Source: JAENVT01 sp031430695
Lineage (GTDB): Bacteria > Actinomycetota > Acidimicrobiia > Acidimicrobiales > Ilumatobacteraceae
Direction of reading: 5' to 3'
Assembly: GCA_031430695.1 (NCBI GenBank)
Contig: JANPBZ010000113.1
Coordinates: 1-54,385 of the forward strand
Length of the DNA: 54,385 bases
The translations under genes were made by a program, and so were the position numbers. The notes beneath the pieces are model-generated. The model ran no database searches and was not told where the DNA came from. It saw only the letters and a program-made list of their open reading frames with translations. Shown one piece after another: positions 26,861-35,837 of this stretch (the first letter of the stretch is position 1; each line of letters opens with the position of its first letter).

Positions 26861-28374
26861 GCGACCTGCTCGCGCATCGATACTCGCAGTCGGACGCGTA
26901 GCTGCAGAGCCAGCGCAACGTGCTGTTCGCCCACCGGAGCTGAGATCTCGCCGTCGAGATCGGCAAGGGTTCGCGCAACCCGTCGGATGCGGTGGTAACC
27001 ACGGCCGGTCAGACGTTCGCGTTCGAGTTCGTTGCGCAGGATCAACCTCGCAGCCGGATGCAATGGAGCGAGGATGTCGAGATGTGACGCCGGAATCTCA
27101 CTGTTGAGCGTTCCACGGAGCTCGACCGCTGCCGAACGCGCTGTCGACACTCGAGCCGCTGCCACGGCGGTGCTCTCGCCACCACCGCTGTGCAGCAGGT
27201 CGTCGACCCCCGGACGGGCTACGCCGACACGCAGATCGAATCGATCGAGCAGCGGGCCGCTGAGACGCCTGAGGTAGCGGAGGCGGGCACCGTCGTCGCA
27301 ATCACACGAACCTGGTGGACCGCCACCGCAGGGACATGGATTTGTCGCCGCAACCAGGAGAAACCTGGCGGGCAAGGTGGCACTGGCCCGGGCCCGAGCC
27401 ACACGAATGACACCCTCCTCGAGCGGCTGACGCAATCCGTCGAGCACCATCGGGGAGAACTCGCCCAGTTCGTCCAAGAACAGGACGCCTGCATGCGCCA
27501 AACTGATCTCGCCAGGTCGCAGGTTTGCCGTGCCACCACCGACGAGCGACACCATCGAACTGCTGTGGTGTGGGGCGCGAAACGGAGCCCGACGAATCAT
27601 GCCGACGGAAGGAAGGCGAACGCCCGCCGCAGAATGAACCATCGTGGCCTCGAGCGCCAGTGCCGGCGTGAGCGGGGGGAGCAATCCAGGCAGGCGCTGC
27701 GCGAGCATCGTCTTGCCGGCGCCCGGTGGCCCAACGAGCAGGAGGTGGTGTCCACCTGCGGCTGACACTTCCAGCGCCTTGCGCGCGATGGCCTGCCCGC
27801 GCACGTCGGCAAGATCAGGGATCGGCGGCTCGTCGTCGACGTAGTCATCGTCGGGTTCGTCGGGCCACGGCGCGACGCCGTTGAGGGCGTCGATGATCTC
27901 GCGCAGGTAGGCGGCCACACGCACACGTCCAGGCGAGATCGCCCTGGCCTCGCGGAACGATGCGCGCGGCACCACCGGCGTGAGATCGACGAGAGCACCA
28001 ACCATGGGCGCGACCCCGGCAATGGCGCGCAATGACCCGTCGAGGCCCAGTTCACCGACGAAGCCAAGGCCGGCGACTGCGTCGGTCGGGATCTCGCCGT
28101 TGGCGATGAGCAATCCGACGGCGATAGCAAGATCCAGGCCAGACCCTCCCTTGCGCTGATTCGAAGGAGCCAGATTGACGGTCATGCGGCACGATGGCCA
28201 GGGCAGACCGCTGGACATCACCGCGGCACGCACCCGGTCGCGCGACTCACGGCACGCTTCGTCGGGCAGCCCGACAATCTGAAAGCCGGGGAGGCCGGTC
28301 GACACGTGAACTTCGACGGTCACCGGTCGACCTTCGACACCGAGAAAGGTTGCGGAACGGACGGCGGCGAGCAT
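26857..28374 (-). CDS. YifB/ComM family Mg-chelatase-like AAA+ ATPase
   Basis: 505 residues. The N-terminal Lon-like domain (STGLPGFQIVGLPDEACRES, then NLAPSNQRKGGSGLDLAIAV) is followed by an AAA+ module with Walker A LLVGPPGAGKTMLAQRL, Walker B GVLFLDELGEF, and the Cys-rich CPCG-G-CDCDDG insertion of ComM proteins. ComM is a helicase that extends branch migration during transformation. The ATG at 28374 gives the usual MLAAVRSATFLGVEG. It is the promoter-proximal gene of the yifB-dprA-xerC-whiG run. Confidence 0.92.
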   Translation of the reverse strand: MLAAVRSATFLGVEGRPVTVEVHVSTGLPGFQIVGLPDEACRESRDRVRAAVMSSGLPWPSCRMTVNLAPSNQRKGGSGLDLAIAVGLLIANGEIPTDAVAGLGFVGELGLDGSLRAIAGVAPMVGALVDLTPVVPRASFREARAISPGRVRVAAYLREIIDALNGVAPWPDEPDDDYVDDEPPIPDLADVRGQAIARKALEVSAAGGHHLLLVGPPGAGKTMLAQRLPGLLPPLTPALALEATMVHSAAGVRLPSVGMIRRAPFRAPHHSSSMVSLVGGGTANLRPGEISLAHAGVLFLDELGEFSPMVLDGLRQPLEEGVIRVARARASATLPARFLLVAATNPCPCGGGPPGSCDCDDGARLRYLRRLSGPLLDRFDLRVGVARPGVDDLLHSGGGESTAVAAARVSTARSAAVELRGTLNSEIPASHLDILAPLHPAARLILRNELERERLTGRGYHRIRRVARTLADLDGEISAPVGEQHVALALQLRVRLRVSMREQVA

Positions 28375-28532
28375 GCGCGAACCTCCAGCTACGGCGACGT
28401 GCAAACGACGCGTGAACATGGCTGGAAGGGCACGGCAGCCGGACCCTCGACGGTGGTCGCACTGTATCCGGCCTCTGTTCGACCGCAACCCGATGACACT
28501 CATTTCTCGCCTCGGCCTGGGAGACTGAGCGC

Positions 28533-28955
28533 GTGCGGAACCACCTGCTGCTCTTTGCTGTCATCGCCGCGGTCGGCGGGTGTTCGAGTGACGCCCCACC
28601 GGCCACCGATGGCCAATACTGCGCGACGGTGAACGCCAGTCTGGCGCAGCTCAACGCTCCGGCAATCGTCGACAGCGCCGGGATCGAGGAGACCTCACAG
28701 CTCTACCGATCGATCACGTCGATCGCACCACTCGCCGTACAGAAGGAGTGGGAAACGATGACGTCCAACGTCGAAGCCGCAGCCACTGTCGACCCGAACG
28801 ATCCTGCCTCGATGCAACAGCTCGCCGACATGGCACGGTCATCGCAACACGCGGCGACGACGATCTCGGACTACACCTCGAAACTGTGTGGCGTCACATT
28901 GGGAATTCCAGCGACGACCCTGCCACCGGTCGTGCAGACAGCAGCAGCGCCCTAG
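28533..28955 (+). CDS. small putative lipoprotein, unknown function
   Basis: 140 residues with a GTG start. MRNHLLLFAVIAAVGGCSS is a lipoprotein signal with the lipobox Cys at residue 17. The mature part is helical and acidic, with three further Cys-type landmarks (YCATVN and KLCGV) that could form a disulfide, and it ends in a Pro/Thr tail. I do not recognise the family; short Cys-containing lipoproteins of this type are common in actinobacteria. Its TAG stop and the clpP TAG stop share the same palindromic CTAG at 28952-28955, so the two genes are fully convergent. Confidence 0.75.
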   Translation: MRNHLLLFAVIAAVGGCSSDAPPATDGQYCATVNASLAQLNAPAIVDSAGIEETSQLYRSITSIAPLAVQKEWETMTSNVEAAATVDPNDPASMQQLADMARSSQHAATTISDYTSKLCGVTLGIPATTLPPVVQTAAAP

Positions 28956-29551
28956 GCGTTGGGGAGTTCGCCGCGCTTGGTCTTGACGGCGTCGACGAGA
29001 CCGTAGGCCTTGGCCTGATCAGCCGTGAACCAGCGGTCGCGTTCGCTGTCGGCCTGGATCTGCTCGAGTGTCTGACCGGAGTGCAGCGCCGTCAGCTCGG
29101 CCATTCGCCGCTTGGTGTACTTGAGCTGCTCGGCCTGAATGGCGATATCGGTGGCCTGGCCGCGCAGACCGGCCAATGGCTGGTGCATCATGATGCGAGC
29201 GTTGGGCAGTGTGTAGCGCTTGCCTGCCGCGCCGGCGGTGAGCAGGAACTGGCCCATCGAGGCGGCCATGCCCATGCAGACCGTTGCAACATCACACGAG
29301 ATGAACTGCATGGTGTCGTAGATCGCCATACCGGCCGTGACCGAGCCGCCGGGGCTGTTGATGTACAGCCAGATGTCCGACGCGGCATCTTCGCCTTCGA
29401 GGTACAACAACTGGGCGCAGATCTGATTCGCCATGTCGTCGTTGACGTCGGTGCCGAGCATGATCACCCGGTTCTTCAGCAGCCTGTTGAATACATCGCT
29501 GCGCGGATCGAAACCGGCGTCGAGCGCCAACGGACGAGTGGTGTCGGACAT
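28952..29551 (-). CDS. clpP: ATP-dependent Clp protease proteolytic subunit
   Basis: 199 residues. Catalytic Ser in CMGMAASMGQFLL, His in ARIMMHQPLAG and Asp in the SERDRWFTADQAKAYG segment are present; the N-terminal RLLKNRVIMLGTDVNDDMAN and YINSPGGSVTAGMAIYD are typical. The ATG at 29551 (MSDTTRPLALDAGF) is chosen. Actinobacteria normally have two clpP genes in tandem with clpX; this copy stands alone, so a partner must be elsewhere if hetero-oligomeric. Confidence 0.93.
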   Translation of the reverse strand: MSDTTRPLALDAGFDPRSDVFNRLLKNRVIMLGTDVNDDMANQICAQLLYLEGEDAASDIWLYINSPGGSVTAGMAIYDTMQFISCDVATVCMGMAASMGQFLLTAGAAGKRYTLPNARIMMHQPLAGLRGQATDIAIQAEQLKYTKRRMAELTALHSGQTLEQIQADSERDRWFTADQAKAYGLVDAVKTKRGELPNA

Positions 29552-29649
29552 GGCGCCAACGCTACCGCCCGCGCTCTGTGCTCCATCTCGCCACGACGGC
29601 TTCTTCGTCAAGAGGCATGGCCGTGGACGGCTTGCCTTGCCAGGCAGAC

Positions 29650-30981
29650 TCACCTTGACGACCTGTTGACTCCGCTGAAGATCACCGCGATCCGTTCGTC
29701 GGCACCGACCTCGGCTCGCGAGGCGAGCAGCCCTGCCAAGCCCGCCGTGCCGGTATGCGAGGCGTTGATACTCGTTGTCGCCCGAGCAAGCACATTGGCC
29801 TCGAGCACACGGGACTCGGCCACGACGACGGGCGAGCCGTTTCCCTCGATCATCGAGCGCACCACGGGAATCCAGTCGTACGTCTCGTCGTCGAGAATGC
29901 CATCCGCGACCGACGTGCCCACGTGTTCCCACGGCCACATGAACTTGCTCCAGTGACTCGCCGCGGTCGCTGGATCACCAACTTCCAGCGTCTTTGCATA
30001 CGCACGCTGGAGTGGCGCGCAGCTGTCGGTCTGCACTGCGTGAAGCCGTGGCGTCACTCCGCTCATCGTGAAGCCCGCCATCGCCGAGGCCGCGAACGTG
30101 CCGGCGCCAACTTGGATGAAGATCCGGTCGAGCGGCGGCCCCTCGACGTGCTCGTCGAACTCGCGAGCCATCTCCCAACCGATGGTGCGACCGCCATCGA
30201 GACACCAAGCGTTCTCGGGGCCTTGCACGGTGAAAGGAATTGCTCCCGCCTCGATGGCATCGCGAAAGCGGTGGATACATGGATCGCCGGGCGGGTCTGA
30301 AGATCGACGATGGCATTGGATGATCTCGGCACGTAGCTCGACGAGCAGAGCGAGCACCTCGGGGTCAGCGCTCGATGGTACGAACACGCGAAGCGGCCAC
30401 CGTGCCGCAGCCGCCAACGTCGCCGCGGCGAAGGCCGCATTGCCGCACGAAGCGATTGCCAGCGGCGGCCGATCGGCCGCATCGAACCATGGCGAGAGGC
30501 CCAACTCCTCCGCAGTCAGCAGATGAAGGAGGATCGTCAACAGATGACGCGCTTTGTGGCTGCCGGCGACCTGGCCAGTCTCGTCCTTGACCCACACCCC
30601 ACCATCGGCATCGAAGTGCAGCGCGTCGCTCAAGGCATCGGCACGCTCGAACGGCGTGACCTGGAAGCCGATTCCGCCGACACCGGCGATGTCGGCGTCG
30701 ACCTGCCTGACCATCGCAGTGCGCGCGGCTTCGGTCATACCGTTGACAGCAGCGAAGCTGTCCCACGCGAGATATGGCCGGAACGCAACGAAGGGATTGG
30801 GGTCGTCGGTGCCCCGCAGCGGTGCGATGCTCTGCACGAGTTGCAGTGCATGATGGCGATCGAGTCCAGTCGCGTTCGGACATCGCCAGCTCAGTGGCTG
30901 GGCGATGTCGACATGAGCACCGCACACGACGCAGGACCAGCCGGCGGCCAGCGGCACGTCCGTCGACTCAGCCTGCCGCAA
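29650..30981 (-). CDS. PLP-dependent enzyme, threonine synthase/serine dehydratase-like, with N-terminal Cys motif
   Basis: 443 residues from a TTG at 30981, or 435 from GTG at 30957. Fold-type II PLP enzyme: Lys in TGQVAGSHKARHL (about 142), Asn loop IASCGNAAFA, phosphate cup IQVGAGTFAAS. The N-terminus has CVVCG and a later Cys in WRCPN, a partial zinc-ribbon of the kind found in some threonine synthases. It overlaps the preceding PLP-enzyme gene by up to 14 bases, so the two are almost certainly co-expressed and may form a complex. The exact reaction is unknown; deamination or beta-replacement of serine, threonine or a related amino acid is a guess. Confidence 0.7.
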   Translation of the reverse strand: MRQAESTDVPLAAGWSCVVCGAHVDIAQPLSWRCPNATGLDRHHALQLVQSIAPLRGTDDPNPFVAFRPYLAWDSFAAVNGMTEAARTAMVRQVDADIAGVGGIGFQVTPFERADALSDALHFDADGGVWVKDETGQVAGSHKARHLLTILLHLLTAEELGLSPWFDAADRPPLAIASCGNAAFAAATLAAAARWPLRVFVPSSADPEVLALLVELRAEIIQCHRRSSDPPGDPCIHRFRDAIEAGAIPFTVQGPENAWCLDGGRTIGWEMAREFDEHVEGPPLDRIFIQVGAGTFAASAMAGFTMSGVTPRLHAVQTDSCAPLQRAYAKTLEVGDPATAASHWSKFMWPWEHVGTSVADGILDDETYDWIPVVRSMIEGNGSPVVVAESRVLEANVLARATTSINASHTGTAGLAGLLASRAEVGADERIAVIFSGVNRSSR

Positions 30982-32485
30982 CGGCGGCGTTGAACTCGTT
31001 GATCATGTCGTCCCACACCGGGAGGAACCGCCGCAGCCCGCGCCAGAAGTCCTGCGAACGGCGTGCCTCGAACAACTCGAATGGGGTGCCCTGCTGCTCG
31101 ACCCACGTGTAGTAGCCGAGGTTGAAGATGCGCGTTCGATCGCGCTCGCCGCACTCGATGGCATGTGCGGTCGGCACGTTGGCCAAGTGCTCGCCCCACA
31201 CCGCCGCGGCATCGAGATTCGTGAAGCCACCACCGAAATCTCGAGCGGTGATCTTGTCGCGCTCGCTCGGATACAGCGCCGCGCCGTCGGTCGCCACGGT
31301 GATGACCGCATCGTCAGGTCCGAGGTTCAACAGCTTGGCTGTGGTGATCGCGGCCAGCACGTTGCAGATGCTGCTGAGCCCGAAGTGCACGAGGGTGTCG
31401 AGCACCGTCTGCGGTACAAGTCGCCGATCGGCCAGGTAGCCAAGCCCATCGTCGGTGTTGAACATCACCTGCAACTGGTCAGTGGCCCGGTCGCTGACCG
31501 CCACCACGACGTCGGTGTTCATCACATTGTGGATCAGCGGCACGTGCTTGTCGCCGATGCCTTGGATGTTGTGCTCACCGAAACCGTTCTCGAGCAGCGT
31601 CGGGCATTCCAGCGCCTCGACGGCGACGATCTTGGTGCCGTAGGTGTCCTTCAGACGGTCTCCCGCAGCAATGGTTCCGGCAGAGCCCGTGGCGCTGGTG
31701 AACGCTGCCAGCCTCAGGTCGCGCCCGCTGGCCGCCCGAACCTGTTCGAAGACGTGGCCGAGGGCGCGCCCGGTGACCTCGTAGTGGGCCAGATGGTTGC
31801 CGAACTCACAGAACTGGTTGAGGACGAAGTTGGTCGGGTCCTTGGCCAACTCGTTGCAGGCGTCGTAGATCTCCTTGACATTGCTTTCGGTGCCGACCGT
31901 CTTGATCACGTCGTCGGCAGGGTTCGCGCACCATCGATCGAGCCAGTCGAAGCGCTCCTGACTCATGCCCGCAGGAAGGATCGCCACCCCGCGACTGGCC
32001 ATGATCCGGCTGATCGCGATGCCGCCACGGGCATAGTTGCCTGTCGACGGCCAGATTGCCCGATGGCGAGTCGGGTCGAATTGGCCGGTCACGACGCGCG
32101 GCGCCAGACATGCGTACGCGGCGAGCACCTTGTGAGCCGTGATCATGGGGAATCGGTCGCCGAAGACGACGATGATCGGACTGTCGACACCGGTCAGGCT
32201 CCTCGGCAGCACGACGTGATCGGGCACGGCGACACGGTTGCCGGCGACGTCGTTGTACCAATGAACACGCCACAGATTCCGGGGATCGGGCCCGTCCTTG
32301 TCGGCATCACCGACCACATTCGGATCAATGGTGGAAGGATCGGCCAGTTGGGCGAACGTCGGCAGTGTGATCGCTTGCTCGCGGAACCGGCGAACGCTGT
32401 TGGCCAGCGCCGGTTCGTCGACGACACGATCGGCCAGGCCGAACTGGTTCTCCAGGGCGATTGCAGTCTGATCGGCACGGGTCAT
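30968..32485 (-). CDS. PLP-dependent cysteine-synthase-family enzyme of unknown substrate
   Basis: 505 residues, longer than ordinary cysteine synthases (about 310). The likely Schiff-base Lys is in MITAHKVLAAYACLA (about 118), the Asn loop is WPSTGNYARGGIA, and the phosphate cup reads TSATGSAGTIAAGD. A C-terminal part of about 120 residues (RDKITARDFGGGFTNLDAAA) is not found in CysK. The gene runs into another PLP gene, and diverges from a Cys-rich HTH regulator across 108 bases. Its ATG at 32485 has no strong ribosome binding site. Confidence 0.72.
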   Translation of the reverse strand: MTRADQTAIALENQFGLADRVVDEPALANSVRRFREQAITLPTFAQLADPSTIDPNVVGDADKDGPDPRNLWRVHWYNDVAGNRVAVPDHVVLPRSLTGVDSPIIVVFGDRFPMITAHKVLAAYACLAPRVVTGQFDPTRHRAIWPSTGNYARGGIAISRIMASRGVAILPAGMSQERFDWLDRWCANPADDVIKTVGTESNVKEIYDACNELAKDPTNFVLNQFCEFGNHLAHYEVTGRALGHVFEQVRAASGRDLRLAAFTSATGSAGTIAAGDRLKDTYGTKIVAVEALECPTLLENGFGEHNIQGIGDKHVPLIHNVMNTDVVVAVSDRATDQLQVMFNTDDGLGYLADRRLVPQTVLDTLVHFGLSSICNVLAAITTAKLLNLGPDDAVITVATDGAALYPSERDKITARDFGGGFTNLDAAAVWGEHLANVPTAHAIECGERDRTRIFNLGYYTWVEQQGTPFELFEARRSQDFWRGLRRFLPVWDDMINEFNAAVAAG

Positions 32486-32556
32486 GGTCTGTACATTTTG
32501 TCAAAGCGTGTCGCTATGCCGCGCATTTGGGCGAGCGGGATTATGCAAGGCAAAGC

Positions 32557-32593
32557 TTCCGAAATAACTCGCCACGGCGCTAGAATCGTCGGC
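32557..32593 (+). promoter_or_regulatory. probable leaderless promoter of the Cys-rich regulator
   Basis: TAGAAT at 32581-32586 is a good -10 hexamer seven bases before the GTG at 32594, so transcription would begin at or within a base or two of the start codon. A weak TTCCGA at 32557-32562 lies 18 bases upstream. There is no ribosome binding site, as expected for a leaderless message. The region is shared with the divergent PLP-enzyme gene, for which CATAAT on the minus strand (32545-32540) is a candidate -10. Confidence 0.45.
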
Positions 32594-33232
32594 GTGCCCG
32601 ACTTGTCCGACACCAAGCGACGGATCGTTGAACGGTTGAAGCGCGTCGAGTCGGCGACTGCGACCGATCTCGCGGGCGAGTTCGGGCTCACCGACACCGC
32701 CTTACGGCAGCACCTCGACGCGCTCGAAGATGCCGGCCTGGTCACTCGGTCCATGACCGAGCCCACCGGTCGAGGTCGCCCGCCGGTGCACTGGCAGTTG
32801 GCCCCTGCCGCATCACGGGAATTTCCCGACCGGCACGGTGAGTTGACGGTCGACCTGATCGATTCGGTGCGTTCGGCACTGGGCGAACGGGCCCTCGATC
32901 GAGTCATCGCGGCCAGATCCGATCGACAGGCGACGGCGTATTCGTTGGAGCTCGAGGGCGCGAACGATCTCGGCGAGCGGCTCGCTCGATTGGCGGAGAT
33001 CCGGTCGGAAGAGGGCTACCTCGCGGAGGTGCACGTCGATGGTGATGCGTTCACCCTGATCGAGCATCACTGTCCGATCCGCGATGCTGCTGCGGCCTGC
33101 GGGGCGTTGTGTTGTGCAGAACTGGATGTGTTCCAACGCTCGCTCGGATCTGACGTCACGGTCAGTCGCACGCAGCATGTATTGGCCGGCGATCGCCGCT
33201 GCGCGTACCGGGTGGTAGCGACAACCTCGTGA
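32594..33232 (+). CDS. SufR-like winged-helix regulator with C-terminal cysteine cluster
   Basis: 212 residues, GTG start. The N-terminal winged helix (SATATDLAGEFGLTDTALRQ, HLDALEDAGLV) ends in GRGRPPVHWQL, as in SufR/COG2345 regulators. The C-terminal half has Cys at about 160, 169, 172/173 and 203 (HHCPIRDAAAACGALCC and GDRRCAYRV), the layout of the [2Fe-2S] or [4Fe-4S] sensing site of SufR. SufR represses suf Fe-S assembly genes; none are here. The divergent PLP-enzyme pair is therefore the likely target. Confidence 0.78.
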   Translation: MPDLSDTKRRIVERLKRVESATATDLAGEFGLTDTALRQHLDALEDAGLVTRSMTEPTGRGRPPVHWQLAPAASREFPDRHGELTVDLIDSVRSALGERALDRVIAARSDRQATAYSLELEGANDLGERLARLAEIRSEEGYLAEVHVDGDAFTLIEHHCPIRDAAAACGALCCAELDVFQRSLGSDVTVSRTQHVLAGDRRCAYRVVATTS

Positions 33233-33251
33233 AGAGAGGTGCCGGGGTAAC

Positions 33252-35699
33252 GTGCCCGACATGGCTGACTTTCTTCTCGGCGGGCAGATCGACCCGGCCA
33301 AGCACGAGCGAACCGGGTCACTGACGACCATCGCCTCTGGCGATTTCACGACACACGGCGTCATCGTCGGCATGACCGGGTCAGGCAAGACCGGTCTGGG
33401 GATCGTGCTGGTCGAGGAGGCGCTGAGCTCCGGAGTGCCGGCCCTGTTGATCGATCCAAAGGGTGACCTCACCAACCTGTGTCTGACCTTCCCCCGGCTC
33501 TCGGCGGTCGACTTTCAGCCATGGGTCAACGAGGGGGACGCGTCGAAGGCAGGCCAGTCTGTGCCCGAGTTCGCGGCAGCGCAAGCCACGTTGTGGACCG
33601 ACGGTCTCGGTGCGTGGGGCATCACGCCCGACCGCATCGCAACCCTCCGCGACACGGTCACGTTCACGATCTACACGCCCGGTTCGAACGCCGGCACCGC
33701 CTTGAACATCGTCGGTTCACTGCAGGCGCCGCCCGACGTCGGCGATGCCGAGATCGTGGGAGACGAGATCGAGGGATTCGTCAGCGGGCTTCTGAGCCTG
33801 GTCGACATCGACGCCGATCCGCTGTCAAGCCGCGAGCACATCCTGCTCTCGAACCTCATCCACAACGAGTGGACTGCAGGACGAAGCCTCGATCTGCCGA
33901 CGCTGGTCGGCATGATCCAACTGCCACCGATTCGCAAGCTCGGCGTGTTCGAGCTCGACCAGTTCTTCCCACCGAAGGATCGCATGGCATTCGCCATTCG
34001 ACTCAACGGTCTGTTGGCGTCGCCATCGTTCGGAACGTGGATCACCGGCCCGCCACTCGACATCGAATCAATGTTGAGAACGGCAGACGGCAAGCCACGT
34101 TGCGCCATTGTCACGACGGCGCACCTCAGCGATCAGGAGCGTCAGTTCGTCACGACGCTGATCCTGTCGAAGTTGGTCACATGGATGCGCAAGCAGAGCG
34201 GCACCACTGACCTGCGGGCGCTGCTCTACATGGACGAGGTCGCCGGATACCTCCCACCGACGGCGATGCCACCCACCAAGAAGCCGATCATGACCCTGAT
34301 GAAGCAGGCCAGGGCCTTCGGCGTCGGTGTGGTGTTGAGCACGCAGAACCCTGTCGACGTCGACTACAAGGCACTGTCGAACGCAGGAACGTGGATGATC
34401 GGTCGATTGCAGACCGACCAGGACAAGCAGCGACTGCTCGACGGGATGAGTGCTGCGAGCGGAGGTGTCGATGTCAACGAGATCGGCAACACCATCGCCG
34501 GGCTCGCCAAGCGCGAGTTCGTGCTTCGGCGCGCCGGCAAGGATCACCCCGAGGTGTTCACGACGCGGTGGGCGATGAGCTACCTGCGCGGCCCGTTGAC
34601 GCGAGACCAGATCGCGTCCCTGATGTCGGACCAGAAGGGCGAGATCGCATCGGCGGGACCGAAGGCGGACACCGCGTCCGGAGCAGTGAGCGAAGCAGAG
34701 GCCAGTCCCTCAACCAGCAGCGGGCCTTCCACCATCGACCAGTTGCAACGCGATGAGATATCGCTCGCGCCGGAGGTGGCTGCCGGTGTCGCTGTGCGCT
34801 GGGCCGACGTCGCGTCACCGTGGCTGGCGACCATCGGCGGCGACCCGCGGGGTGCGCGCTACGAGGCCTCTGTCGTTGCCCGCGTCGCCCTTCGCTACGA
34901 CGACGACAAGGCTGACCTTGTTCACGACGAGGAATACGAAGCCGTGGTGTTCCCGCTCGTAGATCCTGTCGACGCATCCCGGTGCATCGCTGTCGACTAC
35001 GACGATCGTGATCTGCGAACCGAAGCACCGAATCCATGCGTCTATCGATTGCCGAATGCTGCCGTGAAGAACAAGACGTTCTGGACACGGGTCGAGCGGG
35101 ACCTGATCGACTGCTTGGTCAGGTCGCGCACCGTCGACCTGCAGGCAAATCGTGACCTGAAGATGTACGGCCGGCCGGGAGAGAGCAACGACGAGTTCAC
35201 GACTCGCTGCCTCACGGCTGCCAACGATCTCGCCGACAGGGACACGGCTGCGCTTCGCAGCAAGTACGCGGACAAGGTCACCCGACTGCAGGGTCAGATC
35301 CAAGCAGCCGAGGATCGTGCCGAGCTCCTGGAGACCCAGCAGAAGGGTCGCCGCAGCGAAGAGATGCTGTCGACGGCGGGCTCGATCCTCGGCGGTCTGC
35401 TGGGCGGGCGCCGCAGCCGCGGCGGGATGCTCGGTTCGATTCTCGGTAAGGCGGGCAGCGCCGCCGGGCGACGGACGCGAACGGCCACCGCCAGCGATCG
35501 CCTAGACGCCGCAGAGAACAAGCTCGAAGCCCTGCACCGGCAGCTCGAGGATCTCGAAGTCGAGTTGACCCAGGAGGTCACCGACATCGATGCCAATTGG
35601 ATGGCGACCGCAAAGAACATCAGCATGTTGCAGGTCGGGCTGGAACGCACCGACGTCAAAGTCACCCACCTCGCCCTGGTCTGGATCCCGGTGCCGTAA
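33252..35699 (+). CDS. HerA/VirB4-like ATPase with C-terminal coiled coil
   Basis: 815 residues. Walker A IVGMTGSGKTGLGIVLVEEA (about 39-58), LLIDPKGDLTNL, Walker B ALLYMDEVAGYLP (about 321-333) and a sensor segment GVGVVLSTQNPVDVDYKAL mark a DUF87/HerA-type DNA-pump ATPase. Residues about 470-510 are a Ser/Ala-rich linker, and the last 150 contain two heptad-rich coiled coils separated by a Gly/Arg-rich segment (GGLLGGRRSRGGMLG). There is no membrane helix. GTG at 33252 or ATG at 33261 may start it. No NurA, Mre11 or Sir2 partner gene is adjacent, so defence or repair roles cannot be assigned. Confidence 0.72.
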   Translation: MPDMADFLLGGQIDPAKHERTGSLTTIASGDFTTHGVIVGMTGSGKTGLGIVLVEEALSSGVPALLIDPKGDLTNLCLTFPRLSAVDFQPWVNEGDASKAGQSVPEFAAAQATLWTDGLGAWGITPDRIATLRDTVTFTIYTPGSNAGTALNIVGSLQAPPDVGDAEIVGDEIEGFVSGLLSLVDIDADPLSSREHILLSNLIHNEWTAGRSLDLPTLVGMIQLPPIRKLGVFELDQFFPPKDRMAFAIRLNGLLASPSFGTWITGPPLDIESMLRTADGKPRCAIVTTAHLSDQERQFVTTLILSKLVTWMRKQSGTTDLRALLYMDEVAGYLPPTAMPPTKKPIMTLMKQARAFGVGVVLSTQNPVDVDYKALSNAGTWMIGRLQTDQDKQRLLDGMSAASGGVDVNEIGNTIAGLAKREFVLRRAGKDHPEVFTTRWAMSYLRGPLTRDQIASLMSDQKGEIASAGPKADTASGAVSEAEASPSTSSGPSTIDQLQRDEISLAPEVAAGVAVRWADVASPWLATIGGDPRGARYEASVVARVALRYDDDKADLVHDEEYEAVVFPLVDPVDASRCIAVDYDDRDLRTEAPNPCVYRLPNAAVKNKTFWTRVERDLIDCLVRSRTVDLQANRDLKMYGRPGESNDEFTTRCLTAANDLADRDTAALRSKYADKVTRLQGQIQAAEDRAELLETQQKGRRSEEMLSTAGSILGGLLGGRRSRGGMLGSILGKAGSAAGRRTRTATASDRLDAAENKLEALHRQLEDLEVELTQEVTDIDANWMATAKNISMLQVGLERTDVKVTHLALVWIPVP

Positions 35700-35732
35700 A
35701 CCGAACACCGGCTACGTGCGTTGATTGTCACG

Positions 35733-35837
35733 ATGCAACGCCCGCGGTTCGACGACGAGTTCAGCGATCTCGCCGGCATCGCCTATCGAGTTGCATACCG
35801 GATTCTGGGCAATCGCTCGACGTGGTCATCCCGCTGA
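35733..35837 (+). pseudogene. fragment of an ECF sigma factor (region 2 start only)
   Basis: A 34-residue open stretch, MQRPRFDDEFSDLAGIAYRV followed by AYRILGNRS, matches the opening of ECF sigma factors just before the usual ED-V-QE core helix; it then hits a stop at 35835-35837. Another 34 codons in the same frame after the stop (with GGRFTEEQFTRFEHPEIGG) do not look like a sigma factor. The rest of 35,700-36,001 holds no recognised gene, only a candidate vapB promoter. A truncated remnant is the simplest reading. Confidence 0.45.

Noticed and set aside
31163..32590. Long plus-strand open frame continuing upstream of the SufR-like gene.
   Set aside because: It is antisense to the PLP enzyme gene; the regulator starts at the GTG at 32594, which has a -10 hexamer directly before it.
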